A stretch of 64,000 bases of DNA from Vibrio nereis NBRC 15637 (GTDB lineage Bacteria; Pseudomonadota; Gammaproteobacteria; Enterobacterales; Vibrionaceae), in NCBI RefSeq assembly GCF_001591105.1, contig NZ_BCUD01000009.1, positions 1 through 64,000 of the forward strand, read 5' to 3'. The notes beneath the pieces were generated by a model. That model was not told the origin of the DNA. It saw nothing but the letters and a program-made list of their open reading frames with translations, and did not search any database. Position numbers and translations under genes: made by a program. Of this stretch, positions 1-8,272 are shown piece by piece. Position 1 is the first letter of the stretch. Each line of letters opens with the position of its first letter.

Positions 1-184
1 AAAACTGAGTTGGAGATTTGACGAACTGCCGACTAAAGATGGAAGAAAGCATCTGCGGAACAGTGCTTTGCTAGAGCCCCAACACTAGATGGCCCACAAT
101 CAATAATTATGCAATTTAAGTCGCAATACATATGTTGTGTGCATAGTAAACTCCATATTTTTTACACTGGAAATGGAGGTGATT
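1..184. other. Gene-free left edge
   Basis: I see no convincing coding region, RNA gene or repeat here. The last bases carry the strong ribosome binding site GGAGGTG (175-181) of the following gene. The promoter of the phospholipase-like gene is probably in this stretch, but I cannot place it with confidence. Confidence 0.4.
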
Positions 185-1111
185 ATGCCCGGTGCTTTTG
201 CTCACATCACAGCGGTAAACGTGGCCTCTGCTAATAATGCGTTACGGGAATTAAATATGCCTCGAAACGCTAAAAAGGCTTTAGCTCAAAACAAAAGGTA
301 CTTGGAGCTTGGTTGTGTCAGCCCTGATTACCCTTACCTTGCCATTATGGATTCTGCACAAAACAAGTGGGCAGATGAAATGCACTACAACAAAGTTGGT
401 GAGTTGATAGATGCCCTTGTTCAGCAAGTAAAGAGGGTAGACAACGAACACTTTGACCATGCCTTTGCTTGGTTATGCGGGTTTGTTGCGCATGTCGCTG
501 CAGATATTACGATTCACCCCGTTGTTGAGATGAAAGTGGGTCCCTATGCTGAAAATGCTAAACAGCATAGGATCTGTGAAATGAATCAGGATGCCTATAT
601 ATGGCCGACTAGAATGAATCTGGGAGCGATTGGACTGGCTGACCGAGTAAAGTTAAACATCGGCAGTTGTGTGGATAGTCATGACGATAATTTGATTGAT
701 CCAGTGATCAATAATATTTGGTGTACCGCTCTTTCAATTGTCTATCCTGAGTATGCAAAAGAGTGCCAACCTGACATTAATGCTTGGCACAATGGTTTCC
801 AAAGGGTTGTAGATAATGCGGAAGAGTCGCATCGATTATTCCCTTGGGCACGACATGTGGCATGTGATCAAGGGCTGACTTACCCACTTCAAAATGAAGT
901 AAACCTTGTTTACATCGAGAACTTAGAAACGCCAGATGGCCTTAAGCACTATGATGAGATTTTTAACAAGGCAATTGACACTATCCAAGTGTTCTGGGAA
1001 CAAACTGCAAACGCTGTCTATGAAGATCAAGCCACAGGCTTTTTCAAAAATTGGAATTTAGATACTGGCTGTTGCGAAGATGGAGTACTTACTGCTTGGG
1101 GGAGTCTATGA
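185..1111 (+). CDS. Zinc-dependent phospholipase C-like protein
   Basis: The product is about 308 residues. It resembles the zinc-dependent phospholipase C/S1-P1 nuclease-like helical fold (Pfam Zn_dep_PLPC). An early His lies in the AFAHITAV segment, followed by GCVSPDYPYL, a MHY motif, the helix FAWLCGFVAHVAADITIHP with several metal-ligand candidates, and HRICEMNQDAYIW. The ATG at 185 is chosen because GGAGGTG lies just before it; an upstream in-frame ATG at 137 lacks a site. I see no clear signal peptide, so the protein may be cytoplasmic. The stop codon overlaps the start of the next gene (ATGA), so the two are probably co-translated. The substrate is unknown. Family membership is fairly likely from the His/Asp pattern; phospholipase activity itself is inference. 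Confidence 0.7.
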   Translation: MPGAFAHITAVNVASANNALRELNMPRNAKKALAQNKRYLELGCVSPDYPYLAIMDSAQNKWADEMHYNKVGELIDALVQQVKRVDNEHFDHAFAWLCGFVAHVAADITIHPVVEMKVGPYAENAKQHRICEMNQDAYIWPTRMNLGAIGLADRVKLNIGSCVDSHDDNLIDPVINNIWCTALSIVYPEYAKECQPDINAWHNGFQRVVDNAEESHRLFPWARHVACDQGLTYPLQNEVNLVYIENLETPDGLKHYDEIFNKAIDTIQVFWEQTANAVYEDQATGFFKNWNLDTGCCEDGVLTAWGSL

Positions 1112-1536
1112 GACTATTCACTACTATCGCGTTGATGCTAATGTTGACCGCTTGTGTTTCTCAAGGAAAATATTCTGAAGAAGTTATGTACGACATGGCT
1201 TCACTTTTAAAAGACGTTACCCAAGCTGTTGATGGAGAACTCAAATTTGGAGATACAACAGGGTTAACAAACGCAGAGGTTATAGAAAACGCAACCTCTT
1301 CAAACCCTGAGCAACTCGTTAAACTCCCAGATTTAGCCAAAGAAGGGAATGTCTCTAATTACCGAATTATTTCAGAATTTCAGGGTGACAATGCGGTAAT
1401 GCTGATATGTGATGGCGATATCGCACTGATGGAAGATGTTGGCTGTAACACAGCATTTGATTCTGGTTACTGGCACGCCCCACAACCAAACTCCTGTCAA
1501 ATAACACTGGATGCTGCCAAAATTTGTTCCAATTAG
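1108..1536 (+). CDS. Small predicted lipoprotein of unknown function
   Basis: This 142-residue protein begins with a short charged/hydrophobic signal ending in the lipobox LTAC (Cys16), so it is predicted to be a lipid-anchored envelope protein. Two or three further Cys residues in the C-terminal half (around CDGD, VGCNT, NSCQ and KICSN) could form disulfides. The ATG at 1108 overlaps the upstream stop as ATGA, and GGGGGAG lies 5-10 bases before it. A longer in-frame version starting at 1051 would bury the signal peptide and is rejected. The gene is coupled to the phospholipase C-like gene, so the two may work together at the membrane. I do not recognise the family. Confidence 0.7.
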   Translation: MRLFTTIALMLMLTACVSQGKYSEEVMYDMASLLKDVTQAVDGELKFGDTTGLTNAEVIENATSSNPEQLVKLPDLAKEGNVSNYRIISEFQGDNAVMLICDGDIALMEDVGCNTAFDSGYWHAPQPNSCQITLDAAKICSN

Positions 1537-1570
1537 CTTGTGAGCACTTTCGAATGAACCCTGAAAACAA

Positions 1571-1596
1571 AAAGGCGAACCACTAGGTTCGCCTTT
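1571..1596 (+). terminator. Hairpin terminator after the lipoprotein gene
   Basis: AAAGGCGAACC and GGTTCGCCTTT form a near-perfect stem with a tiny loop, 35 bases after the lipoprotein stop. The T tract is short, so termination may be modest. A very similar stem (AAAAAGCGAACC/GGTTCGCTTTTT) occurs at 9721-9751 on the other side of the defence block. Confidence 0.65.
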
Positions 1597-1613
1597 GGCA
1601 TTTCTGCTTGTTA

Positions 1614-1646
1614 CTAGGTGATCATGTCATATCAAGTTAGAAACAG
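1614..1646 (+). repeat. Left copy of boundary repeat
   Basis: This 33-base stretch contains CATATCAAGTTAGAAACAG (1628-1646). It matches, in inverted orientation, the complement of 9804-9835, which reads CATATCAAGTTGGAAACAG; 18 of these 19 bases are identical and similarity extends to CTAG at the outer end. The two copies lie at the two edges of the Wadjet-like block. They could be remnants of mobile-element ends, or a dispersed repeat; no recombinase gene is present to support the former. Confidence 0.5.
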
Positions 1647-1725
1647 AGTAACCCACTACATCAGTGAGTTAGTTATTGGTGACAAACAAATGTAGTTGGA
1701 TACATGCACAATCTATAGTGTTGGT

Positions 1726-1768
1726 ATAAGTGTCCTGTATGCCAACTAAGTTGGAAACAGGACTTATA
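1726..1768. repeat. Long imperfect palindrome with the AAGTTGGAAACAG core
   Basis: The left arm reads ATAAGTGTCCTGT..CCAACT and the right arm AGTTGG..ACAGGACTTAT, giving arms of about 20 bases around a single central base. The right arm contains AAGTTGGAAACAG (1748-1760), the same core as the boundary repeats at 1634-1646 and 9804-9816. It sits about 50 bases beyond the jetD-like stop codon and could act as a terminator for the minus-strand operon, but it lacks a clean T tract. A small palindromic mobile or repeat element is the alternative. Confidence 0.5.
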
Positions 1769-1816
1769 TTACGCTTCAAAGCGAACTCTCGTACTGTAAA
1801 GTTATTGAATGTTAAA

Positions 1817-2680
1817 TTACTTTTCCAAATCCTTCCCAAAGGAATGCAAGACTAGAGGTATGTTGTTCGCAACTATGGATTCTTGAGTTATACCTTTTTC
1901 TACACTAGAAATTAAAGCCTCTAATTTAGAGGGGAGTGCCTTTGATACTCGTTCCCAATATCTGTACTGTTCTTCAAATAAAGTGGGATTTCCGTGCTCA
2001 ATAAGATCTTGTTTTGATATGGAAGGAATAAGCATATAGTTTGCCCCTGATGCTAAGGCGAAAGAAATGCCTGAAGGATCAGTATCAAACCACGCAACAA
2101 GCTCAACCTTTGGGAAACGCTTAGCAATCTCTTTAGATATAACCCCTCCCTCTATATCTCCTCGATATACAACAAGCGGGTTGGGGCTCATATTTGATTG
2201 AATGATCCTAAATTGCGAAAATGCTTCATAATTTTCGACAATAACTATTTGCTTGTGTTCAATGCTTCTCAGACCGCCAAGAGGTACCTCTAGGTTCATG
2301 CCGTCTTCTAGATCGTATTTCTTACCATTTATGTTAGTAGACAATACCCCATAGACTTTGACCACCTTATCTTTGACAGGGGTAGTGCTTAACTTCTCGT
2401 TCGGGAAGTACTTAGCCATTTCTGTTCGAGAGCTCGGTATTGGATCAGTTAGAATATCAAACCCGGACATCTCTTTAATTAGCTTTCTGATTTGCCGTAT
2501 ATCTTTGGGTGTTAGTTGCAGCTTTCCTGAGCTAGTTTTACCTATACCATAGTCTTGGTGAAAGGCCTGAAATACTCCCGTCAAAACTACGGAGGCCCCA
2601 TGTTGAATTTTGGCTGGAACGAAGATGTTTTTAAGTCGAGTTAGATCTCCACTCGTAATATTTTCAATAATTTTACTCAC
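1817..2680 (-). CDS. JetD-like TOPRIM nuclease subunit (Wadjet-like)
   Basis: In Wadjet systems, JetD is the topoisomerase VI/Spo11-like nuclease that cuts circular plasmid DNA recognised by the JetABC loop-extrusion motor. The C-terminal half here has the expected TOPRIM signature: IVIVENYEAF with Glu149, then WFDTDPSGISFA with Asp199 and Asp201, resembling the DUF2220 pattern. The metal-binding acidic residues are intact. At 287 residues it is clearly shorter than typical type I JetD (around 380-400, from memory); the roughly 140-residue N-terminal part shows no obvious DUF3322 arm. The start is a GTG whose G is also the last base of the jetA-like TAG stop (TAGTG), with GAGGAAA before it. 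It is the last gene of the operon. Assignment rests on motif reading plus context. Confidence 0.8.
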   Translation of the reverse strand: MSKIIENITSGDLTRLKNIFVPAKIQHGASVVLTGVFQAFHQDYGIGKTSSGKLQLTPKDIRQIRKLIKEMSGFDILTDPIPSSRTEMAKYFPNEKLSTTPVKDKVVKVYGVLSTNINGKKYDLEDGMNLEVPLGGLRSIEHKQIVIVENYEAFSQFRIIQSNMSPNPLVVYRGDIEGGVISKEIAKRFPKVELVAWFDTDPSGISFALASGANYMLIPSISKQDLIEHGNPTLFEEQYRYWERVSKALPSKLEALISSVEKGITQESIVANNIPLVLHSFGKDLEK

Positions 2681-3978
2681 TATTTCCTCGATATAGATAC
2701 ATCTTCTAAGTGGAGGTTGCCATAGCCTATGTTACTGCCCTCAGCATGATAGGTATGTGTTCCAATAGGCTCAATAATAAAGTCTTTGCGATCTTGTGGA
2801 AGCATCGAACTATGGAAGTTAAGCACGCTAAATAGCCATACATCTTTGGCACAAGTTAGTTGCTCAAGATCATCAGGTAGGTCATCGTTGATTTGCTCAT
2901 AGTAATCCAGTGCCGAAACCTTTGTTTTCCCCTGAGCCATAAAGGCTTCAGCAAAGAAAGTATCGCAGTGGGAATCAATATCAACTTCAATCAGCTCTTG
3001 TATTTCAACATCGAGTGTAAACACTCGACGCCCAGCTTCTTCTATAACCGGCAGATCCTCTTGCTCAACGGGTTGTGCTGTGATTTTCTCTACAATCTCG
3101 GCCAATTCCGGTTCTTGTTCCATATTCTCAGGGTTTGGGTGATGTGCAAAATCAATCTGTTCTGATAGCCAGAATGCAGGTATACCATCATGCTTTACCA
3201 TTTCATCTGGCAAGATCACTTCTTCATTTGGTGTCCAGTGTGGCTCCTGATCGATGAATCGGTCAAAAGCGTTGATAAGGTCTTTATCACGCTCTCGATT
3301 ACGATATTTCATCATTAGAATGCGAAGTTGGTTTAGGATAGAACCAAGTTCTTGCTGACAGCTACGGATAGCATGGTGCATTTCAACGCAAAGCAATGTG
3401 TTTAGTTCAGAGTTATCCCCAGCCATGTCGCTTAGCAGCCTAAATGAGAAAGCTTTCATGCCACTGACAAGTTTGTCAGCTTGATCTATAGCTACTTGAT
3501 TCTCTCTCTGCTTATGAGCAAGTGTATTGCCGTAACCAAAGTCATAGCTGATACGGTTGCGCAGACGTCGACAAGATTCTTGTAGGTCCATGGTAATGTC
3601 ATAGACTACACCCTCAAGGGTGTTGAACCTGTCAGCTTCTTGCTCCCTTTTGCCATTGAGTTTGGCTTCCAGGTACTCTTGGGCCAGATCTTGTATTTCT
3701 GGAATACGCTCCGAGTGCTGGGTGCCAAGGAACGAACTTGCTTCCGTCTCAAGGAAGTAGTTCATCAGTGCTTCCATCTTCGGGTGGACACGGTAGCCGC
3801 GGCTTGTAACGATAACAACGCGTGCTTCTTTCAGCTTGCGAAGGTCGTTGGCGTTCTCATGGGTTTCGCGGATCGTACCGTTTTCAAATACTTGAGTTAG
3901 GGTGTCCTTTGCTTGGCTGATTAAGCGAAGCATGTGGCCGACGCCACCATGTTTGCCGTTGCTTTGAGAACTAATCAA
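2680..3978 (-). CDS. JetA/MukF-like kleisin subunit
   Basis: This 432-residue protein matches the kleisin (JetA/MksF/MukF) position of a Wadjet/MukBEF-like complex. Kleisins bridge the two SMC heads and bind the MukE/JetB dimers. The N-terminal 70 residues (HMLRLISQAKDTLTQVFE through GYRVHPKMEALMNYFL) look like a winged-helix domain. A long helical middle follows (about residues 110-240), then an acidic linker rich in Glu/Pro (about 270-320) and a C-terminal domain. Sequence conservation in kleisins is low, so the call depends strongly on neighbours. The start is TTG, overlapping the upstream stop as TTGA, with AGGGGAG seven to eight bases before it. An internal Met (residue 16) is an alternative start. 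Confidence 0.7.
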   Translation of the reverse strand: MISSQSNGKHGGVGHMLRLISQAKDTLTQVFENGTIRETHENANDLRKLKEARVVIVTSRGYRVHPKMEALMNYFLETEASSFLGTQHSERIPEIQDLAQEYLEAKLNGKREQEADRFNTLEGVVYDITMDLQESCRRLRNRISYDFGYGNTLAHKQRENQVAIDQADKLVSGMKAFSFRLLSDMAGDNSELNTLLCVEMHHAIRSCQQELGSILNQLRILMMKYRNRERDKDLINAFDRFIDQEPHWTPNEEVILPDEMVKHDGIPAFWLSEQIDFAHHPNPENMEQEPELAEIVEKITAQPVEQEDLPVIEEAGRRVFTLDVEIQELIEVDIDSHCDTFFAEAFMAQGKTKVSALDYYEQINDDLPDDLEQLTCAKDVWLFSVLNFHSSMLPQDRKDFIIEPIGTHTYHAEGSNIGYGNLHLEDVSISRK

Positions 3979-4613
3979 AAGTCGAACTCCCCTTGGTCCT
4001 CGTTTGATTTGTTGACTGTCTCAACAACCTTCTCATGCGTATCGATGAAGTCGAGCACCTCGTATACAAAGTCTAGTTTACCTGTCATCACATAAAGTTG
4101 ACGTTCTTTATTTACGAGATGGGCAACCCCCTCCTTAACCAAAAATTCGACTACCACATCGAGTTTTTCGCTGGCAGTCTCACGAACTTTTTTTCGACTA
4201 ACTTTTGGTAGTCGGTAAATACTATCGAGTTTCTCCATCAAGCTAGGGGATGATTGGATTTGCGCACTAAGTACAGGCACATTTAACTCATCACCACCAA
4301 CCATGACAGTTTCCACTTGGGCTGCTTCACTGACTGTTGCAATGAACTTAACTACAGGTCGAATGATACCGTGTACGTTGCTCATCAACGTGGTTACCTG
4401 ACGGCGGTTGTAGTCGTTGATGCTTTTGTAAGTCACATAGTAGGCGCTGGTTCGACTCGTGCATTGAAGCTCACGACTCATAAGAGTCAAGACTTGATTA
4501 ATTTCGCGGCGAGTACGATCGTCTGTAAGAGTCTTATATGCATCGCGATCCGTCGCAGGGCAGATAAAGCTACCACCCAGTAGTGACTCTAGGACTTGTG
4601 ATACTGGCTTCAT
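3975..4613 (-). CDS. JetB/MukE-like subunit
   Basis: The 212-residue product fits JetB/MksE/MukE, the 'kite' tandem winged-helix protein that binds the kleisin and DNA. It is helical, with a charged basic segment (RLPKVSRKKVRETASEKLD, about residues 133-152) followed by a probable winged helix (VVVEFLVKEGVAHLVN, with strands at RQLYVMT). The C-terminus is acidic. The start ATG overlaps the ATPase stop (ATGA), with AGGAG before it, and its own stop overlaps the next start. These 4-base overlaps on both sides indicate tight translational coupling, as expected for a stoichiometric complex. I would not identify it from sequence alone. Confidence 0.7.
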   Translation of the reverse strand: MKPVSQVLESLLGGSFICPATDRDAYKTLTDDRTRREINQVLTLMSRELQCTSRTSAYYVTYKSINDYNRRQVTTLMSNVHGIIRPVVKFIATVSEAAQVETVMVGGDELNVPVLSAQIQSSPSLMEKLDSIYRLPKVSRKKVRETASEKLDVVVEFLVKEGVAHLVNKERQLYVMTGKLDFVYEVLDFIDTHEKVVETVNKSNEDQGEFDF

Positions 4614-7600
4614 GCTTCTGCTCCTGTGCTTTCTTCAGCGGCTTTTGCTAAGGCGAGCTTGCTTATTTTAGGTTTGTTAAAAATGTTCTTGTCAGGCGTT
4701 AGGTGGTACAAGTTCTTAAACAGGTTAGCTGTACGGTTGTTACCGTCCGGTTGAGCGGCTACAACATTGAAGTTGTGAGCATCCATCATCTTGAGCAGTT
4801 TCGCTTGGTTCTCCGCAGTCAACTTACCAATCTCATCGGTAGGGTAAGTAATTGACAGCCGGCTGGCCCCGCGTTGCTGCGTGAGTAAAGCCAGATACAA
4901 CATTGATTGGATAAGCAAGTTGGTACCATTACTGGCTAAATCGCGCATATCTTTATCTGTTTTAGCGGTTTTACGCTGGTTGTTTTCGATCACTTCGAAT
5001 TTAATGTCAAAGAGTTCGGTTGGCTTCTTCACTTTGTCGGCACTGATATGGTACGTCAGTGTATCTAGGGCGTTGTAGAACTCCTTGGTTGGCAGTTCAG
5101 CCGCACCAGTTCGGTCCCACTCTTCGTAAACCTCAGAGAAGTTAATGATGTCTTGCCAGCCTTGTAGCTTGGAAAGCGAACTCTCAACGTTGATATCAAT
5201 AGAACCAACCACCGAGAACGTGTTGTTTGCCTTTACTTGTTCAGAGACATTGCGACCGAGTTTCTTAATGTCACGGTCGAAGCCAAGTAGTCGGTCTTTG
5301 AAGTCTACTAACATGCGCCCCATGTTAACGGCACTATCAATTGTTATGCTCGTCACTTGTGGAATAATGTCATTCATGATTTTTTCTAGAATGTCGATGC
5401 GTTTAGAGTCGCTAGCTACAATATCTTCGCTAATGGTGTTTCGACTGGTTTCATTCCAGAAACGGTAAAGCTCCCCGTCACCAAGACCAAGTGTTATGGT
5501 CTCCATCTGCTGGATATCTTTCTTACGCTGCTTCGATAGCATATCTAATTCAGGTAGCTTACTCTCCACCTCACTAAGTATTGAGTTTAAGTCTCCGCTA
5601 TAACTAAAGCCCTCATCTACCACTTTTTGGTACTCGAATGCTTCGTAATTAGATAGGCGATGAATAGCGCTCTCGGCACGTTTTATACCTTTATCCAATG
5701 TATCAATCGCTTGTTTAAAATCTTGTTTGGTGTGATGGACTTCACTGCGCAGTTCTTTCAATTTAGTTTCAAGCGATTGAATATGTTGGTTAACCGATAC
5801 AAGTGCTTGTTGTTTTTCGTTGCGAGAATGACGGCGTTTCGGATCGTCAATATGGTAGACAGCTAACCAAGTCTCATACTCTTTGATATCTTGACGCTTC
5901 GCTTTTAGATTCTTGATATCATCTTCAAGCCGTTCAATATCGCTCTGGTAACGCTGGTAGAGACCGCGGTTGATTCCTTGCTCACTCAGCCGCTGTTCGT
6001 ACTCCATTGTGATGCGTTCTTGATTTTCATCTAGCATCAATTGGTTCTGTTTCAGCGTATTTTTGAGTGTGTCAATACTGAGGTTTAACGTCGTTTCAAT
6101 CGTAGCAATCTGAGTCAATCTATCATTTCTTAGTTTTGATTCTGCCTCGATAAAACGCACTTCTGCCTTTGATAGTTCCCGTTCAACCAGAGAGAGGCTT
6201 TGCTGAATTGACGTGATATTTGCGCTGATTTTTTCAACCAAAGTCTCTTTAGCGCGAGCAATCTCGATCTTTTTGTTTTCAAGATTGCTTTTGGTTTGGG
6301 TTAAGTCGTTCTCAGTGTTTCGAAGTTCACTGCGAAGTTGTGCCAATTTGATAGTTGACTCTTTAATCTTCGCATCGGTTTTCTTGATTTGCTGGTTGAG
6401 TTCAGCCTCAGATTCTTCAAGTTCATCAAGGAGGTCGATTAAATTAGCTTGCTCTTGGATATCCACTTGGTTCGTCACCGTACAGTCAGGTAAATGCGTT
6501 GTGTCGATCGTTAAATCAAACAGGCTGCCAGAATCTTCGGTCATCAATGGAGCAAGAGTGGTGTCCATCAACAGTTCATCAGTAAGAACTCGACCAAGTG
6601 GTGAGCTTTGCCATCCAATTTTGTGAGTTTCAAGAAACGAGAACAAGGTTCCTGATTCAGGGTCGAGTCTAGCGCTGACCAACTGAAGTTTCTCTTGTGC
6701 ATTACGCTTTTTATTGCACGTTGTCTCAAGATTTTTCAGTAAATTCTCCCGTCCCTTAAGCCAATCTTGCTCTTCTTTTTCCGCACTATTCAAAGCCGAA
6801 TTTTGTGCATTAATTTGATCTTGGAGCTGATCTTTTTCTGATTCAAGATGCTCTCTCTGGTCAATAAGACACTGATCAATATCAGGATGTTTGAGACGTT
6901 GTTCTTGGGTTGCGAGTTCAGCCTTTCGCTCACTCAGTTCTGCATTAGTTTTTTTGGTGAATCTACTGTGCGAGTCTCTCAGCTCTTTTAATTGCTGCTC
7001 GAAAGAATTATCGACTAGTGTTTTTTTTTGCTTAGCCTCTTGCTCAGCTTGTAGCTGTTGGTCTGTGAGCTTGGACTTTTCAGCATTGAACTTGCTATCA
7101 AGGTTTTGAAGATCACGGTCGCGTTTATCTTTCGCGTCAGCCACCTTAGTTTCAAGCTCAGCGTAGCTCTCTCTTTGATGGACTAACTTGTCTTCCATGT
7201 CTGGAAGCTGCTTTAATTTTATCGCTAGTTCTGGGTAATCATTATCTTCATAATCAAAGAGCTTTTGTTCATTGACTTTGATTTCAGAATCAAGGCTTCG
7301 GATGGCGTTTTGAAGTGAGTTGTGGGAGCTCTCTTTGTCGATTTTTAGGTTATTGAGCTCTTCGAGCTTTTTGTCACTGGCCTCGATGTAATTTTCTAGT
7401 TCGCGGTGTGTTTTTGATAGTGACTCTGCAAGCTTGCCTGATTCTTCACGAATGACCAACAGGGCATTGGCTAGTCGGCTAGTTAGATAGGCAATCTGCT
7501 TATTGTTGGCAATAGCCTGAGTGAAGGCGTCTTTTTTGCCAAGGAAAGCTGTTAGGCCGGTGTAGTCATCACACCATTGTTCAATCTTGTTCGCATCAAC

Positions 7601-8272
7601 ACCAAATTCTAAAGTGCGATTACCTTGCTCAAGAATATCAAGGAAAAGCGCCTTAGTGTCGGCCATGTTGAACTCACCCTGAATTAATGCAGCAGTGATT
7701 TTTTCGATATGGCGAACATCATTACGACCAGAGCATAGAGAATAGCTGAGGAGTTTGTTGTTTCGAGTACCAGCGTTTATGTTTTGGATGACTTCACGGT
7801 ACTCTTTAACACTTGTGATACGAGATTCGTAGTCCAAACCTTGAGCGGTCAGTTCTGCGGCCAATTTGGTCGAGGCTAGAGCGTACGGCTTTTCTTCGTG
7901 GTCTTGTTTGATAAACACGGATTGCTCAAACTCACCTTTAACGAACAGGTAAACAATCCCACCTTTAGTGCTTAGATTGCGATAACAAATGACATGAGCA
8001 ACTTGACCACGTGAGGTAATGTACTCAAAAACAAGATAACTGTTGTTGTGGGGTAAGTACCATTCTGCGAAAGGCTTATTAACGTTAGACTTCCTAACAA
8101 TCTGTGTACCCATAGCACCATAAAAGAACGGTATAAGCCTTAGTAGTGATGTTTTTCCAGCACCATTGTCACCTGTTAGTTGAGTAGGTGAATCAAAATC
8201 ATACTCTGAAAACATCTTCTTTTTCTGATATGAGTTTATCGCGATGACTTTTCTCAATCCGGCATACATCAT
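4610..8272 (-). CDS. SMC/MukB-like ATPase, JetC-like (Wadjet-like motor)
   Basis: This 1220-residue protein has SMC-type architecture: an N-terminal Walker A (GDNGAGKT, residues 34-41), a head domain, about 700 residues of coiled coil with a break near residues 520-620, and a C-terminal head with Walker B-like TYPTDEIG. The ABC signature position reads LASNGTN. The text GKT followed by WYLP near residue 70 agrees with my memory of family DUF3584, defined by GKT and YLP motifs; the Pfam assignment is unverified. In Wadjet, JetC dimers extrude DNA loops and sense small circular DNA. It is the first gene of the operon, unlike canonical jetABCD where the ATPase is third. ATG at 8272 is used; a second Met follows directly. 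The SMC-like ATPase call is very secure, the defence role is inference from the jetD-like gene. Confidence 0.88.
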   Translation of the reverse strand: MMYAGLRKVIAINSYQKKKMFSEYDFDSPTQLTGDNGAGKTSLLRLIPFFYGAMGTQIVRKSNVNKPFAEWYLPHNNSYLVFEYITSRGQVAHVICYRNLSTKGGIVYLFVKGEFEQSVFIKQDHEEKPYALASTKLAAELTAQGLDYESRITSVKEYREVIQNINAGTRNNKLLSYSLCSGRNDVRHIEKITAALIQGEFNMADTKALFLDILEQGNRTLEFGVDANKIEQWCDDYTGLTAFLGKKDAFTQAIANNKQIAYLTSRLANALLVIREESGKLAESLSKTHRELENYIEASDKKLEELNNLKIDKESSHNSLQNAIRSLDSEIKVNEQKLFDYEDNDYPELAIKLKQLPDMEDKLVHQRESYAELETKVADAKDKRDRDLQNLDSKFNAEKSKLTDQQLQAEQEAKQKKTLVDNSFEQQLKELRDSHSRFTKKTNAELSERKAELATQEQRLKHPDIDQCLIDQREHLESEKDQLQDQINAQNSALNSAEKEEQDWLKGRENLLKNLETTCNKKRNAQEKLQLVSARLDPESGTLFSFLETHKIGWQSSPLGRVLTDELLMDTTLAPLMTEDSGSLFDLTIDTTHLPDCTVTNQVDIQEQANLIDLLDELEESEAELNQQIKKTDAKIKESTIKLAQLRSELRNTENDLTQTKSNLENKKIEIARAKETLVEKISANITSIQQSLSLVERELSKAEVRFIEAESKLRNDRLTQIATIETTLNLSIDTLKNTLKQNQLMLDENQERITMEYEQRLSEQGINRGLYQRYQSDIERLEDDIKNLKAKRQDIKEYETWLAVYHIDDPKRRHSRNEKQQALVSVNQHIQSLETKLKELRSEVHHTKQDFKQAIDTLDKGIKRAESAIHRLSNYEAFEYQKVVDEGFSYSGDLNSILSEVESKLPELDMLSKQRKKDIQQMETITLGLGDGELYRFWNETSRNTISEDIVASDSKRIDILEKIMNDIIPQVTSITIDSAVNMGRMLVDFKDRLLGFDRDIKKLGRNVSEQVKANNTFSVVGSIDINVESSLSKLQGWQDIINFSEVYEEWDRTGAAELPTKEFYNALDTLTYHISADKVKKPTELFDIKFEVIENNQRKTAKTDKDMRDLASNGTNLLIQSMLYLALLTQQRGASRLSITYPTDEIGKLTAENQAKLLKMMDAHNFNVVAAQPDGNNRTANLFKNLYHLTPDKNIFNKPKISKLALAKAAEESTGAEA

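Noticed and set aside
6213-6626. Plus-strand frames within the SMC-like ATPase gene
   Set aside because: Serine/leucine-rich shadows of the coiled-coil coding sequence, with no ribosome sites.
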